Shown here in pieces: positions 46,256-54,828 of a DNA stretch of 64,000 bases. The DNA comes from Duganella sp. BJB480 (GTDB lineage: Bacteria > Pseudomonadota > Gammaproteobacteria > Burkholderiales > Burkholderiaceae_D): assembly GCA_003416985.1 (NCBI GenBank), contig QVIN01000003.1, positions 558,001 through 622,000 on the forward strand, written 5' to 3'. Position 1 is the first letter of the stretch; every line of letters starts with the position of its first letter. A program made the position numbers and the translations under genes. The notes below the pieces were generated by a model. The model was not told the DNA's origin and searched no databases. It saw only the letters and a program-made list of their open reading frames with translations.

Positions 46256-47517
46256 GCCGCTACGACATCCTGGTGATCGGCGCGGGGCCGGCCGGACTGG
46301 CGGCCGCGCATGCCGCCGCCGCGCAAGGCGCGCAGGTCGGCCTGGTCGACGACAATCCGCTGGCCGGCGGCCAGATCTGGCGCGGCGGCCCGGAGCAGCA
46401 GCAGGACCCGCGCGCGTTGAAAATGTGGAGCGACCTGCGCGCCGCCCCCAACGTCGCCTACCTGCCACAGACGCGGGTGCTGTACGCGCCGGAGCCGGGA
46501 CAGCTGCAGGTGCAGACGCCATCGTCGTCGGCCACGCTGCACTATGAAAAACTGATACTGGCCACCGGCGCGCGCGAGCGGTTGCTGCCCTTCCCCGGCT
46601 GGACGCTGCCCGGCGTGACCGGCGCCGGCGGCCTGCAGGCGCTGGCCAAGGGCGGCTATCCGCTGCTGGGCAAGCGCGTGGTGGTGGCGGGCAGCGGCCC
46701 GCTGCTGCTGGCGGTGGCCGCGACGCTGCGCGCCAGGGGCGCGGAGATCGCCGCCATCATCGAGCAGGCGTCCTTGCCGGCATTGGCGCGCTTCGGATTC
46801 GGCCTGCTGGCGACGCCGTCCAAGATCACGCAGGCGCTGCAACTGGCGGCGCAGCTGAGCGGCATCCCCTACCTGCGCGACAGCTACGTGCATTCGGCGC
46901 ACGGCGACGGCACGCTGCAATCGATCCTGATACAACGTGGCGGTGCGCGAGAGCTGGAAGCGCTGCAATGCGACTACCTGGCCTGCGGCTACGGCCTGCT
47001 GCCCAACGTCGAACTGGCGCTGGCACTGGGCTGCGCCACCACATCGAACAACGGCCAAACGGCCGTGCGGGTGGACGACGCGCAGCTGACCTCCGTGCCC
47101 GGCGTCTACTGTGCCGGCGAAGGCACCGGCGTCGGCGGCGTCGACCTCGCGCTGGCGGAAGGCTGCATCGCCGGCCTGGCGGCCAGCGGCAAGCCGGCCG
47201 CCACGCAGGAGCTGCACGCCGAACGCGCACGCTGGAAGAAATTCGCGGCAAGGCTGGAGCGCGCCTTCGCGCTGCGGCCGGAGCTGCTAACGCTGGCCGG
47301 CGACGACACCATCGTCTGCCGCTGCGAAGACGTCTGCCACAACGAGCTGCGCACGCACACCAGCTGGCGCAGCGCCAAGCTGCAAACCCGCTGCGGCATG
47401 GGGCCGTGCCAGGGACGCATCTGCGGCGGCGCCACCGAACTGCTGTACGGCTGGCGGCCGGACGCGGTGCGCATGCCGATCTCGCCGGCCCGCATCGCCA
47501 GCATCATCGACGATTGA
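46252..47517 (+). CDS. NAD(P)/FAD subunit with BFD-like domain (LhpE-like)
   Basis: This 421-residue flavoprotein has FAD-binding GAGPAGLAAAHAAAAQG and a central NAD-type site (VVAGSGPLLLAVAATLRARGA). A C-terminal [2Fe-2S] BFD-like cluster CRCEDVC...CGMGPCQGRIC follows. It completes a heterotrimeric dehydrogenase of the LhpBEF type. The start at 46252 overlaps the ferredoxin stop in ATGA; the longer frame from 46135 is rejected. Confidence 0.88.
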   Translation: MSRYDILVIGAGPAGLAAAHAAAAQGAQVGLVDDNPLAGGQIWRGGPEQQQDPRALKMWSDLRAAPNVAYLPQTRVLYAPEPGQLQVQTPSSSATLHYEKLILATGARERLLPFPGWTLPGVTGAGGLQALAKGGYPLLGKRVVVAGSGPLLLAVAATLRARGAEIAAIIEQASLPALARFGFGLLATPSKITQALQLAAQLSGIPYLRDSYVHSAHGDGTLQSILIQRGGARELEALQCDYLACGYGLLPNVELALALGCATTSNNGQTAVRVDDAQLTSVPGVYCAGEGTGVGGVDLALAEGCIAGLAASGKPAATQELHAERARWKKFAARLERAFALRPELLTLAGDDTIVCRCEDVCHNELRTHTSWRSAKLQTRCGMGPCQGRICGGATELLYGWRPDAVRMPISPARIASIIDD

Positions 47518-47559
47518 TCCAAACGATTCACCACAACGATTCATCACAAGGAGAACAGC

Positions 47560-48471
47560 ATGGCAGCAGCAAAATGGGAAGGGGTCTTCCCCGCAGTAAC
47601 CACCAAGTTCAAGGAGAACGAGGATCTCGACCACGCCGAAATGGAGAAGCACTTCAACTTCCAGATCGACAGCGGCGTGCACGCGCTGTTGACCTGCGGC
47701 TCGCTGGGTGAAGCCAGCACGCTGTCGTTCGACGAGAAGCTGGCCGTCACCAAGACCGCGCTGAACGTCGCCGCCGGCCGCGTGCCGGTGCTGGTCAACG
47801 TCAGCGAGACGCGCACCGCCACCGCCTGCCGCTTCGCCGAGAAGGCGCACGAGATGGGCGTGCAGGGCCTGATGGTGATGCCGTCGGTGCTGTACGCGGC
47901 CGACTCGCGCGAGGCGATGGACAACCTGCGCGTGATCGCCAAGGCGGCGCAGCTGCCGATCATGGTCTACAACAATCCGGTCTCGTACAAGGTGGACCTG
48001 ACGCCGGAGGACTTCAAGGAACTGGCCGATTGCGAATGGATCGTCGCGATCAAGGAATCGACCGACAACGTGCGCCGCATCACCGACCTGCGCAACGCCG
48101 TCGGCCACCGCTACCAGCTGTTCATGGGCGTGGACGACCTGTCGTTCGAAGGCCTGGCGGTGGGCGCGGACGGCCTGCTGGCCGGCCTGGTGGTGGCCTT
48201 CCCGAAAGAGACCGTGGCGCTGTACAAGCTGATGAAGGCCAAGCGCTGGGATGAAGCGCTCAAGCTGTACCAGTGGTTCATGCCGCTGATGCACCTGGAC
48301 GTCTCGACCAAGCTGGTACAGAACCTGAAGCTGGTGGAAACGCTGGCCGGCGTCGGCAACGAGTACGTGCGCCGTCCACGCCAGCCGCTGCAGGGCGCCG
48401 ACCGCGCCCGCGTCACCGCCGTGGTCCAGGCGGCGCTGGCCACCCGCCCGGACGTCAGCACCCTGTTCTAA
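47560..48471 (+). CDS. DapA-family 1-pyrroline-4-hydroxy-2-carboxylate deaminase
   Basis: This 303-residue class I aldolase-fold protein of the dihydrodipicolinate-synthase family has GSLGEASTLSFDEK, the YNNPVSYKVDL loop with Tyr, and the Schiff-base Lys in IVAIKEST. In this operon it should deaminate the pyrroline product to 2-oxoglutarate semialdehyde, as in LhpC/HypD. True DapA is less likely given the context. AAGGAG precedes the ATG. The final dehydrogenase to 2-oxoglutarate is not in the window. Confidence 0.88.
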   Translation: MAAAKWEGVFPAVTTKFKENEDLDHAEMEKHFNFQIDSGVHALLTCGSLGEASTLSFDEKLAVTKTALNVAAGRVPVLVNVSETRTATACRFAEKAHEMGVQGLMVMPSVLYAADSREAMDNLRVIAKAAQLPIMVYNNPVSYKVDLTPEDFKELADCEWIVAIKESTDNVRRITDLRNAVGHRYQLFMGVDDLSFEGLAVGADGLLAGLVVAFPKETVALYKLMKAKRWDEALKLYQWFMPLMHLDVSTKLVQNLKLVETLAGVGNEYVRRPRQPLQGADRARVTAVVQAALATRPDVSTLF

Positions 48472-48500
48472 CACCATCCGGGGGTTCCCCGCCCCCAATC

Positions 48501-48554
48501 GCGGAGGTTAGTCATTTTATAAGGTAAAATTGCCCTATTGAAACTAACCTCCGC
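48501..48554. repeat. inverted repeat enclosing a second hairpin
   Basis: The arms GCGGAGGTTAGT (48501-48512) and ACTAACCTCCGC (48543-48554) are a perfect 12-bp inverted repeat around 30 A/T-rich bases. Inside, ATTTTA-TAAGG-TAAAAT (48514-48530) forms another hairpin. The right arm lies seven bases before the DUF3857 gene start. It could be a promoter/operator or a 5'-leader structure. Confidence 0.65.
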
Positions 48555-48561
48555 CGCAACA

Positions 48562-51309
48562 ATGCGTTTTCGTCTATTTTTGGCCTGCTGCCTGTCGGCT
48601 TCGATACTGGCCGCGCCCGCGTCGGCGCAACAGGCCGCCGCGGCCTCCCCCCGCAGCGTGCAAGTGGCGGAAAACGCCTTCACCCGTGGCGACGCCGTGC
48701 CGGCATGGGTCGACCAGGTGCGGACTATCCCCACCGCCGCCAAGGCCGGACCTTTGTCGATACGCCTGGCGGACGTGCAGTTCCATGTCGCCGACCAGCC
48801 CACCGTCTACGCGCACCGGGCGCTGACCGCCAATGAAGCGTCCAGCCTTTCTGCGCTAGGTCAATACGAAATCAGCTTCCAGCCGGACTACCAGCGCGTG
48901 CAGCTCCACAGCCTGCGCATCCTGCGCGGCGGCCAGGTGATCGACCAGCTGAAGACCGCCGACATCCGCTTCCTGCAACGCGAGACCAGTCTCGATCAGG
49001 GCCTGTACTCTGGCACCATCACGGCGGCCATCGTCACCGAGGACGTGCGCGTCGGCGATACGCTGGAACTGGCCTATTCGGTGATCGGCCAGAATCCGGT
49101 CTTCGGCGGAAAATTCTTCGAGGCCGCGTCCTGGGACAGCGCCGCCCCCGTCGGCCTGCGCCGCATCTCCATCGACATGCCGGAACAACGCACCATCCAC
49201 CACCGCACCATCGGCCAGGGCGGCGCCCTCAAGCCGGTCGAGATCATCCGCGACGGCCGCCGCATCCTGCGTTTTGAAACGCGCGACATGCCGGCCCTGC
49301 TGGGCGAACCCTATGTGCCGTCCGACGTGCAGGCCTATCGCTGGATCCAGTTCTCGGAATTCAACCGCTGGAGCGACGTCAATCAGTGGGCGCTGCACCT
49401 GTTCGACGCGCCATCCGGCGGCGCCGCCGTCGCCGAGGCGCTGAAGGGCGCGCGCAAGGCCGCCACGCCGCAGGAAAAGGTGGCCAAGGTGCTGGAATTC
49501 GTGCAGAACGATATCCGTTACCTGTCGCTGTCGCTGGGCGAGAACTCGCACCGGCCCTATCCGCCGGCGCAGGTGCTGCAGCGCCGCTACGGCGACTGCA
49601 AGGACAAGACCCTGCTGATGGTCAGCATGCTGCGCGAACTGGGCATCGACGCCCAGCCGGTGCTGGTGTCGACCTACTTCAAAAAGGGCCTGGACCAGAT
49701 GCTGCCCAGCCCCACGCTGTTCGACCACGCCATCGTGCGTGCCCGCGTGCAGGGCCAGACCTATTACTTCGATCCGACCCGCCTCGGGCAATACGGCCTG
49801 CTCGACCGCATGGGCCAGGTCCACGGCGGCGCGCAGGTGCTGGCGATCGCGCCGGACACCAACGCGCTGGAGAGCATCCCGGTGCCGGCCGATCCCGCGC
49901 TGTACACCGACCAGCGCACCGAACAAGTGGCGGTGACGGCGCTGGACCAGCCGGTGGAACTGAAGGCCCACATCGAATTCGCCGGCGCGCAGGCGGAAGG
50001 CATGCGGGTCCAGCTGGCCAGCATGAGCGCCCAGCAGATCGCCAAGGCCTACGAGGCCTACATGGGCCGGCGCTACGCCGATTTCAGCATGCTGGCCGCG
50101 CCCCAGGTCAGCGACGACAGGGTGAACAACCGGCTGGCGGTCGACGTGCGCTATCGCATCAACAAGTTCTTCGAGAAGGATGAACAGGGCTGGCTGATGC
50201 GCTACAAGGCCAGCAACATGGTCGAGCAATTCTATGTGCCGGATGTGGCCAAGCGCGAACTGCCGCTGTCGGTGCCGACCTATCCAGCGGTCCACAACTA
50301 CGACTTCACGGTGACGCTGCCGGAACAGTTCGACGCCCACTACAATCCGTCGCAGAGCGCCGTCAACAACGGCGCCTTCACACTGAACGAGGTGCTGTCG
50401 TTCAGCGGCCGCGTGGCCCAGGCCAGGCTGCGCCTGAACATCAACGCCGACCGCGTGGCGCCGCAGGACATGGTGGCCTTTGTCGACGCCGCCCGCAAGA
50501 TGGGCGACAAATTGCAGGGCAGCCTGTATGTACGGTCCAATACCATCAAGGCGGCGGCCGCGCCGAACTTCAAGGAGCAGGTGCAAACCCGCATCGACGC
50601 CACGCTCAAGGCCACCAACCGCGTGCTGGCCGATGCCGCGCTGACCGGCCAGGATGCCGGTGGCGCCTGGTGCGAACGGGCCCGCGCGCGCGCCTGGCTG
50701 GGCCAGTACGCCGACGCGCTCAAGGACGCCGCCAAGGCGGTGCAGCAGAACGATAGCCAGGAAAACCTGCTGTGCCGCGGCGAGGTCAATTTCGCGGCGG
50801 GGAACTTCAAGGACAGCAGCGCCGACTTCGCGCGCGCGATCGCGCTTGGCGCGGGCGACACCACCACCTGGCTGCGCAAAGGCTGGGCCGATCTTTACCT
50901 CGGCAACAAGCGCGACGCGCTGAGCGACCTGTCACGCGCCGGCAAGGCCGCCGACAATCCGCTGCTCCAGGTGCGCTCGCAGATCTGGCAAGCGATGCTT
51001 GGCGCGCCCTCCGACAAGGTCGCCCAGGCGGGCGGCGAGCAAGCGCAGGACGAAGCCTGGCTGTCGGCAGCGCTGGAGATGTTCCAGTCGCGCCAGGCGC
51101 CGGACCAGATGCTGCGCCTGGCCAGCCGCGAAGGCGCCAACGGGCTGGAACTGCGCCTCGTGGAAGCCTATTTCTACGCCGGCAAATCGTATCTGCTGGC
51201 GCAGGACAAGCTGCGCGCCCGCGTCTACTTCCAGCGCGCCGTCGACAAGGGGGCGCTGCAGAGCGCCTATCACCAACTGGCCCGCCTTGAACTGGCGCGC
51301 CTGCAATAG
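48562..51309 (+). CDS. secreted DUF3857/transglutaminase/TPR protein
   Basis: This 915-residue envelope protein has a signal peptide (MRFRLFLACCLSASILAAPASA) and a DUF3857 domain (about residues 55-220). A transglutaminase-like domain (about 285-420) with Cys346 (GDCKDK), His389 (FDHAIV) and Asp404 (FDPT) forms an intact triad. TPR-like helices come near 690-800. Its chemistry is unknown; relatives may process or cross-link envelope proteins. ATG 48562 is used, since the upstream TTG has no close ribosome site. Two secreted paralogs follow at once. Confidence 0.88.
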   Translation: MRFRLFLACCLSASILAAPASAQQAAAASPRSVQVAENAFTRGDAVPAWVDQVRTIPTAAKAGPLSIRLADVQFHVADQPTVYAHRALTANEASSLSALGQYEISFQPDYQRVQLHSLRILRGGQVIDQLKTADIRFLQRETSLDQGLYSGTITAAIVTEDVRVGDTLELAYSVIGQNPVFGGKFFEAASWDSAAPVGLRRISIDMPEQRTIHHRTIGQGGALKPVEIIRDGRRILRFETRDMPALLGEPYVPSDVQAYRWIQFSEFNRWSDVNQWALHLFDAPSGGAAVAEALKGARKAATPQEKVAKVLEFVQNDIRYLSLSLGENSHRPYPPAQVLQRRYGDCKDKTLLMVSMLRELGIDAQPVLVSTYFKKGLDQMLPSPTLFDHAIVRARVQGQTYYFDPTRLGQYGLLDRMGQVHGGAQVLAIAPDTNALESIPVPADPALYTDQRTEQVAVTALDQPVELKAHIEFAGAQAEGMRVQLASMSAQQIAKAYEAYMGRRYADFSMLAAPQVSDDRVNNRLAVDVRYRINKFFEKDEQGWLMRYKASNMVEQFYVPDVAKRELPLSVPTYPAVHNYDFTVTLPEQFDAHYNPSQSAVNNGAFTLNEVLSFSGRVAQARLRLNINADRVAPQDMVAFVDAARKMGDKLQGSLYVRSNTIKAAAAPNFKEQVQTRIDATLKATNRVLADAALTGQDAGGAWCERARARAWLGQYADALKDAAKAVQQNDSQENLLCRGEVNFAAGNFKDSSADFARAIALGAGDTTTWLRKGWADLYLGNKRDALSDLSRAGKAADNPLLQVRSQIWQAMLGAPSDKVAQAGGEQAQDEAWLSAALEMFQSRQAPDQMLRLASREGANGLELRLVEAYFYAGKSYLLAQDKLRARVYFQRAVDKGALQSAYHQLARLELARLQ

Positions 51310-51322
51310 ACTCGGCCTACCC

Positions 51323-52537
51323 ATGAAATCCTTCCCCTCCCTGCTCCTGTGCTGCATGCTGGCGGCCTCCATCAACCTGCCGCAGGCTGCGCACGCGGCT
51401 CCCGCCGGCACGGTTGCCGAAGCCCGCTTCGCAGGACCGGCCAGCCCGGAGCAACTGGCCGCCGCATCCCGGCTGCTTCAGGCCCTTGAAATGCCCAGGC
51501 TGATACGCGTCTTGCTGGGGCGCGCACCGAAAGTGGACCAGGAGACCTATGAGGTCAACCAGCATATCAGCCAGCACGCCAGCGACGCCGAGATCTGCGC
51601 CACGCTGGCTCCCATCTATGCGAAGTACCTGTCCGCGGACGAAGCGGATCGCCTGGCGATACACTACCGCACCAGCGTTGGCCGCCGCCAGGTGACCGCC
51701 ATGCTGGCCAGGGAGGGCGTCGTCAACGGCGAGCGAAATCCCTACTTCACGGAGAGCGAGGCGCGCGAGGTGCGCGCGATAGAAGCGCTGCCGGTCTATA
51801 AGGTATTCGCGGCGGCGCAACCGCAGATTTTCGAGGCCAACCGCGCCGCGCTGCATGCGTGGCGCGGCCGCTACTACGCCGGCTACCAGAAGCAGGTCAT
51901 GGCCAACCTGGCCGAGATCAGGACCGCCAACGCGAATTACAAGCCTGGCGACCCGGGAGGGAAATTCATCCTGCGGCGCACCGGGCTGGCGACCCTGGAC
52001 AAATACGCGGGCATCATCGCCGACTACAACATCGAAACGATCAACACCAGCCGCGCCATGTCCAATGACATGGACCGCTATGGCGTCGACCACCTGCTGA
52101 TGAAGGAGCGGCTGGTGACGGCGGAAGGCATCGGCCGCGCGCGCGACATCCTGGCCAAGTGCGAGGAGCGCATGGAGCGCTATCTGCACGACCGCGATCT
52201 GCAACAAGCCGCCTTCCGCGAGCGTGTCGCCGCCAGCCTGCCGGACAAGCGCGCGATGGCGGCGTTCGAACCCAATCTGGTGCGCGAATACGACCAGCTG
52301 GTGCGCCTGGGCGAAAACCAGCGGGCCCTGGTGGACGTCTACAAGCGCGTGCTCGATTTCGCCAGCTCGCGCCTGGGCGCGATACAGATCCAGGACAATC
52401 GCCTGATGTTCAACGACGAAGCCGATCTGCAGGTGTTCAACGCGCTGGTCGCGCAAGTCACCAAGTTGAGCGAGGAGGAAAGCGCCCTGCGCGGCGATGG
52501 CGGGCAGCGCAAGGAAGCGGAAGGTGCCGGAAAATGA
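51323..52537 (+). CDS. secreted DUF2059-like protein, paralog 1
   Basis: This 404-residue protein has a signal peptide (MKSFPSLLLCCMLAASINLPQAAHA). The early segment (about 35-120; ICATLAPIYAKYLSADEADRLAIHYRTSVGRRQV) looks like DUF2059. About 280 mostly helical residues follow that I do not recognise. It starts 14 bases after the DUF3857 gene and its stop overlaps the next gene by four bases. It is homologous along its length to that next gene. The function is unknown. Confidence 0.8.
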   Translation: MKSFPSLLLCCMLAASINLPQAAHAAPAGTVAEARFAGPASPEQLAAASRLLQALEMPRLIRVLLGRAPKVDQETYEVNQHISQHASDAEICATLAPIYAKYLSADEADRLAIHYRTSVGRRQVTAMLAREGVVNGERNPYFTESEAREVRAIEALPVYKVFAAAQPQIFEANRAALHAWRGRYYAGYQKQVMANLAEIRTANANYKPGDPGGKFILRRTGLATLDKYAGIIADYNIETINTSRAMSNDMDRYGVDHLLMKERLVTAEGIGRARDILAKCEERMERYLHDRDLQQAAFRERVAASLPDKRAMAAFEPNLVREYDQLVRLGENQRALVDVYKRVLDFASSRLGAIQIQDNRLMFNDEADLQVFNALVAQVTKLSEEESALRGDGGQRKEAEGAGK

Positions 52538-53745
52538 ACAGTGCCCGCGCTGTGATCCTCTGCGCCCTGCTGTCGCTCGCCGTCCCCGGCCACGCGGCCG
52601 CGCCGGCCCGGCCGGCCGCCGCGGCCAAGGGGCTGCCCGACGAAGCCACGCGGAAGGCCACCGAGGATCTTCTGGAAGCGTTGCAGCTGCCGGTCCTGGT
52701 GCGCCATGAGATGCGCCAGCTGGCCGGCGTGACGGCGGAACAGCAGGACCTGCTGCGGCACATGAGCAACCACGTCGCCGATGCCAGCATCATCGGCACG
52801 CTGGCGCCGGTGTATGCCGCCTACCTGACCAGGGCGGATGCCAGGCGGCTGGCCGTTCACTACCGCACCGAGACAGGCCGCAAGCGAGTCGCGGCGATGC
52901 TGGTGCAGGCAGGCGCCTCCGCCGGCGAGGCGCATCCGGCCTATTCCGACGCCGAACGTCTGGAGATCAAACGGATAGAGTCGCTACCGGGGGCGCGCGC
53001 CTTGCAGGCCAACGGCGATGCGCTCAAGGACCGGCGGCGCTACGCCATCCTGAACTGGAGCACGGTCTACAAAACGGTCTTGCTACGCCAGGCAAACTAC
53101 GACATGCGGAATCAGGTCCAAACCCTCCTCGACGCCAGGCGCGAAGATCCCTTGCCCAACCCGGCGCTCACGCCGACGGGACTGACCTCGCTGGACAATA
53201 TGACCGCGCTGGTCATCGACAACAATCATCGAACAGCGCTCATGGACGCGGCATTTAAAGCAGACATGGCGGCGTATGACATCGAGCACGTGCTGGAGAA
53301 CGAACGCATGGTCAGCAAGGAAGGCATCGCGCGCTCCAAAAATTCGCTGGCCCTGGCGGAGGCGCGCATCGAGCGCCACCTGCGCGATCAGCAGGAAAAC
53401 CTGCGGAGCTACTGGGAACAGCTCAGGGCCGTCATTGCCGATCCGGCCGCGGACGAATACACTGAGCCTTTGATCGCCAAGGTCCTCACGCTGCTGGTGC
53501 GCTCGGCCGAGACCGAGCGGGCAACGCTCGACACGCTCAACCGCATCCTGAATTTTTATGAATCGCGGCTCGGCAGCGTGACGCTACAGGATGGGCAGCT
53601 GGTCTTCAAGAATGAAAGCGACCGCCAGCTGCTGCTTGCGCTGGACAAGCAACTGGACCAGTCGGCGGCTGAAGGAAAGGATCTGGCCAACGACGCCCGC
53701 ACAATGATCGAGGACGCGCTCGAACTCAAACCCAGGGGCCGGTAG
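52534..53745 (+). CDS. secreted DUF2059-like protein, paralog 2
   Basis: This 403-residue protein has a signal peptide (MNSARAVILCALLSLAVPGHA). The same DUF2059-like part (IIGTLAPVYAAYLTRADARRLAVHYRTETGRKRV) and the same helical C-terminal half are present. The positional match to paralog 1 (ERMVSKEGIARSKN versus ERLVTAEGIGRARD; DFASSRLGAIQIQDNRLMF versus NFYESRLGSVTLQDGQLVF) points to a tandem duplication. ATG 52534 overlaps the previous stop in ATGA. Confidence 0.8.
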   Translation: MNSARAVILCALLSLAVPGHAAAPARPAAAAKGLPDEATRKATEDLLEALQLPVLVRHEMRQLAGVTAEQQDLLRHMSNHVADASIIGTLAPVYAAYLTRADARRLAVHYRTETGRKRVAAMLVQAGASAGEAHPAYSDAERLEIKRIESLPGARALQANGDALKDRRRYAILNWSTVYKTVLLRQANYDMRNQVQTLLDARREDPLPNPALTPTGLTSLDNMTALVIDNNHRTALMDAAFKADMAAYDIEHVLENERMVSKEGIARSKNSLALAEARIERHLRDQQENLRSYWEQLRAVIADPAADEYTEPLIAKVLTLLVRSAETERATLDTLNRILNFYESRLGSVTLQDGQLVFKNESDRQLLLALDKQLDQSAAEGKDLANDARTMIEDALELKPRGR

Positions 53746-53746
53746 G

Positions 53747-54739
53747 CTAGGTCCGCGCCTGGGTCGAACCGCGCAGGATCAGCTGCGGCTCGATCATCGT
53801 GGCGGCGGGGGCGGACTTGCCGTCGATGGCGGCGATCAGCTTCTCCATCGCGGCCACGCCCATGCGCTCGCTCTGCAGGTCCACCGTGGTCAGCGCCGGC
53901 GACGTGTATTGGCCGTACTCGATGTTGTCGAAGGCCGCCACCGAGATCTGCTCCGGCAGCTTGAAGCCCAGCGTCTGCGCCGCTTTCATGAAGCCCAGCG
54001 CCATCAGGTCGTTGTAGCAGATCAGCGCATCCGGATGCTCGCCGCCCAGCATGATGGACGAGCATACGCGCTCGCCCTCGGCCGCCGTCGGCGCGCCGCC
54101 TTCATACACCGTCAGTTCCATGTCGTGCGCGGCCAGGCAGGCGCGCACGCCGGCCAGCCGCTCCTCGTCGCGCCGCGAGCGCGGGAAGCGCAGGTAGCCG
54201 ATGCGCTTGTGCCCCAGCGACACCAGGTGCCGCGCCAGCATGTAGGCGCCGCGGTGGTCGTCGCTGGTCACCCACGGAATCTGCAGCCGCGACAGCCGGC
54301 CGAAATACACCAGCGGTTTGCCCAGTTCCATCACCCAGTCCATCTCCGATTCCAGCATGCGCGAGAACATGATGATGCCGTCCACCCGGCGGCTCAAGGC
54401 TTCCAGCAGCGGGCGTTCGCGGTCGGGGTTTTCCTCGGTGTCGACCAGCAGCAGCGTGTAGCCGTGCGCCAGCGCCACGCGGTTGGCGCCCTTGACGATG
54501 CTGGTAAAGTGGGGATTGGCGACATCCAGCACCGACAGGCCGATGCTCTTGGTGCGGCCGGTGATCATCGATGCCGCCAGCGGGTTGGAACGGTAGCCCA
54601 GCTTGGCGATGACTTCCTTGATGGTCGCCTCCACCGCCGGCGAGAAGCGCTGCGCGCCGTTGACGAACTTGGAGACGGTGGCGGTGGATACGCCGGCCGC
54701 CGCCGCCACGTCGCGGATGGTTGCTACATTTTTTTTCAT
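53747..54739 (-). CDS. LacI-family transcriptional regulator
   Basis: This 330-residue regulator has a LacI helix-turn-helix at residues 1-55 (ATIRDVAAAAGVSTATVSKFVNGAQRFSPAVEATI) and a periplasmic-binding-protein-like effector domain with NPHFTSIVKGANRVA and CYNDLMALGFMKA. The start at 54739 matches the family; 16 upstream in-frame residues are rejected. It lies 90 bases downstream of the MFS gene on the same strand and may control that transporter. Confidence 0.9.
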   Translation of the reverse strand: MKKNVATIRDVAAAAGVSTATVSKFVNGAQRFSPAVEATIKEVIAKLGYRSNPLAASMITGRTKSIGLSVLDVANPHFTSIVKGANRVALAHGYTLLLVDTEENPDRERPLLEALSRRVDGIIMFSRMLESEMDWVMELGKPLVYFGRLSRLQIPWVTSDDHRGAYMLARHLVSLGHKRIGYLRFPRSRRDEERLAGVRACLAAHDMELTVYEGGAPTAAEGERVCSSIMLGGEHPDALICYNDLMALGFMKAAQTLGFKLPEQISVAAFDNIEYGQYTSPALTTVDLQSERMGVAAMEKLIAAIDGKSAPAATMIEPQLILRGSTQART

Positions 54740-54828
54740 GTTCTGACTATCGGGGATGCCTGGCTGCCCATACGGCGGCAGCGCCAAAGGACAATCTTAG
54801 CATGTCGGCATCTCCCCTCCGGGACCGA

